From Cyanobacteria bacterium K_Offshore_surface_m2_239 (GTDB lineage Bacteria; Cyanobacteriota; Cyanobacteriia; PCC-6307; Cyanobiaceae), in contig VGQX01000017.1 of assembly GCA_016882305.1 (NCBI GenBank), positions 1-33,810 on the forward strand: a stretch of 33,810 nucleotides of DNA. Reading direction: 5' to 3'. The notes below the pieces were generated by a model, which was given only the letters and a program-made list of their open reading frames with translations, was not told the origin of the DNA and searched no databases. A program made the position numbers and the translations under genes. Position 1 is the stretch's first letter, and every line of letters begins with the position of its first letter. Shown one piece after another: positions 32,784-33,810 of the stretch.

Positions 32784-33641
32784 ATGACATTCCCGCCAGA
32801 GTTTGATCCCACAGTATATCGAAGCCTCCATCCTGATCTGGCAGGCATTGAAGATGCAAGGCTTATAGACCATTGGGAAGCCTTTGGCCTCGCGGAAGGA
32901 CGTACGGCATCTCAGATCAATGACCGTTTTGGCCTAATGAGCCTGCTCAAGTCTTGTTCTTCCATTCTTGAAATCGGTGTCTTTGATTGCCCTTCGGTGG
33001 AGTTTCTGCGAGACGAAAAAAAAAAGATTCACTACGCGGATTGGCTGGACAAAGAATCTCTCAAGACAAGAGCAGCTCTTATACCGGGCAGAAATCCTGA
33101 AAACGTTCCAGACATCCATTATCTTCTCTCCCAAGGCTACGCCCAAATCACAGAACGATACGACGCGATCGTCTCCCACCACTGCATTGAACATCAGCCC
33201 AATCTGATTCAGCACTTGAACGATATTCATTCCATATTAAATCCAGGCGGTTGGTACTTATTTAGCGTGCCTGATAAACGCAGATGCTTCGACCACTTTA
33301 TACCCGAATCGACAATCGTTGATGTGGTTGAAGCATTCTACAACCAACGCGTCAAGCCAGCGCTAAAATCAGTAATAGAACATCGATGTTTCACACGTCA
33401 TGACTATCAATCGTCTTCAGATCCCTACCAGTCATTCTCACCTGAACTCCGCCTTTGTTTCGATAGTGCGTTTCAAGAGTTTGCAAGTCATGACTATGTG
33501 GATGTTCATTGCTGGCAATTCACACCGTATGGTTTCAAGCACCTCTACAACCAACTGCATGGACTAGGTTTTGTTCCCTCCTATCGTGAATTTTGCGTGT
33601 ATTGTGCGGGAGCAGAATTTTATGTTGCGTTGGCTTTTTGA
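32784..33641 (+). CDS. SAM-dependent methyltransferase with N-terminal 'PDL' module
   Basis: A 285-residue protein. Residues 7-42 ('FDPTVYRSLHPDLAG', 'LIDHWEAFGLAEGR') form the short Y..hPDL...HW..FG..EGR motif often attached to cyanobacterial glycosyltransferases and methyltransferases. A class I methyltransferase domain follows ('SSILEIGVFDCPSVEFLR' as motif I, 'YDAIVSHHCIEHQPNLIQHL', 'LNPGGWYLFSVPDKRRCFDHF'). The C-terminal third ('VDVHCWQFTPYGFKHLYNQL') matches sugar- or lipid-modifying methyltransferases of surface-glycan loci. The substrate is unknown. It starts at ATG 32784 just after an inverted repeat. Confidence 0.85.
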   Translation: MTFPPEFDPTVYRSLHPDLAGIEDARLIDHWEAFGLAEGRTASQINDRFGLMSLLKSCSSILEIGVFDCPSVEFLRDEKKKIHYADWLDKESLKTRAALIPGRNPENVPDIHYLLSQGYAQITERYDAIVSHHCIEHQPNLIQHLNDIHSILNPGGWYLFSVPDKRRCFDHFIPESTIVDVVEAFYNQRVKPALKSVIEHRCFTRHDYQSSSDPYQSFSPELRLCFDSAFQEFASHDYVDVHCWQFTPYGFKHLYNQLHGLGFVPSYREFCVYCAGAEFYVALAF

Positions 33642-33680
33642 GCATTGACTTTTTTGAGCTGCTGCCACCCAGATTGAGCG

Positions 33681-33718
33681 TTGACAATACTTAGAACATT
33701 TACAATACCTTAAACATT
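33681..33718. repeat. 18-bp imperfect tandem repeat before the last gene
   Basis: TTGACAATACTTAGAACATT (33681-33700) is repeated as TTTACAATACCTTAAACATT (33699-33718), 16 of 20 positions identical, period 18. It begins with a consensus -35 TTGACA; the second copy begins with TTTACAAT, which fits a half-site of the RpaB-bound HLR1 element. A promoter function is possible. Confidence 0.6.
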
Positions 33719-33724
33719 AACAAG

Positions 33725-33810
33725 ATGACTGACGGGACACTTTCAGATCAAGCCCTTGTCTTCGCCCTTCAAGGCAATCATTCACACGAAACATTTCTGG
33801 AATCCTCCCA
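33725..33810 (+). CDS. Start of an unidentified gene, cut by the window end
   Basis: From ATG 33725 the frame is open to the window edge (28 codons: 'MTDGTLSDQALVFALQGNHS'). It follows a repeat-containing, promoter-like gap of 83 bp after the methyltransferase. It is too short to identify; position suggests another glycan-locus gene. Confidence 0.5.
   Translation, partial: MTDGTLSDQALVFALQGNHSHETFLESS

Overview
The window looks like a chromosomal segment of a high-GC unicellular picocyanobacterium of the Cyanobium/Synechococcus type. The evidence is an RpaB-type response regulator, the mreB-mreC-mreD block, a two-gene ergothioneine pathway followed by the two small 'hercynine metabolism' proteins typical of picocyanobacteria, and a few HIP1 octamers (GCGATCGC). 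The assignment rests on recognising protein families, not on a database search.

Layout: (1) 1-6.6 kb, GC-rich. A partial Ser/Thr-kinase-like membrane protein shares one base with a cysteine synthase on the minus strand. Divergent from them is egtB-egtD followed by the two hercynine-linked small proteins. (2) 6.3-13.6 kb, GC-rich housekeeping. On the minus strand mreB-mreC-mreD-solute-binding lipoprotein form a tight operon, followed by rpaB, lysS and a small conserved-looking protein; ssb is divergent from mreB and ends at a clear terminator. (3) 13.65-20.3 kb, an AT-richer island. It begins at a decayed dedA copy and carries a 4-TM transporter-like protein, two methyltransferase/glycosyltransferase genes, a GT-C-like membrane protein, an intact dedA and a frameshifted GT2. 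(4) 20.4-26.25 kb, GC-rich. It holds ahcY, tsaE, a GNAT acetyltransferase, and a NYN-domain protein that overlaps an FdhF/YdeP-type molybdopterin oxidoreductase by 4 bp. (5) 26.3-33.8 kb, AT-rich accessory DNA. Two large overlapping WbsX/RgpF polysaccharide proteins are followed by about 1 kb of apparently decayed DNA, a methyltransferase with an N-terminal 'PDL' module, and the start of another gene.

Functional links: EgtD consumes SAM and releases S-adenosylhomocysteine, which AhcY clears; the cysteine synthase may supply the sulfur donor for EgtB. The two AT-rich blocks look like horizontally acquired surface-glycan modules set into a conserved chromosomal backbone. The most noteworthy points are the dedA pseudogene/intact dedA pair around a glycan island, the WbsX-RgpF-RgpF tandem with a degenerate partner, the NYN-FdhF pair, and the kinase-like protein that lacks several catalytic residues.
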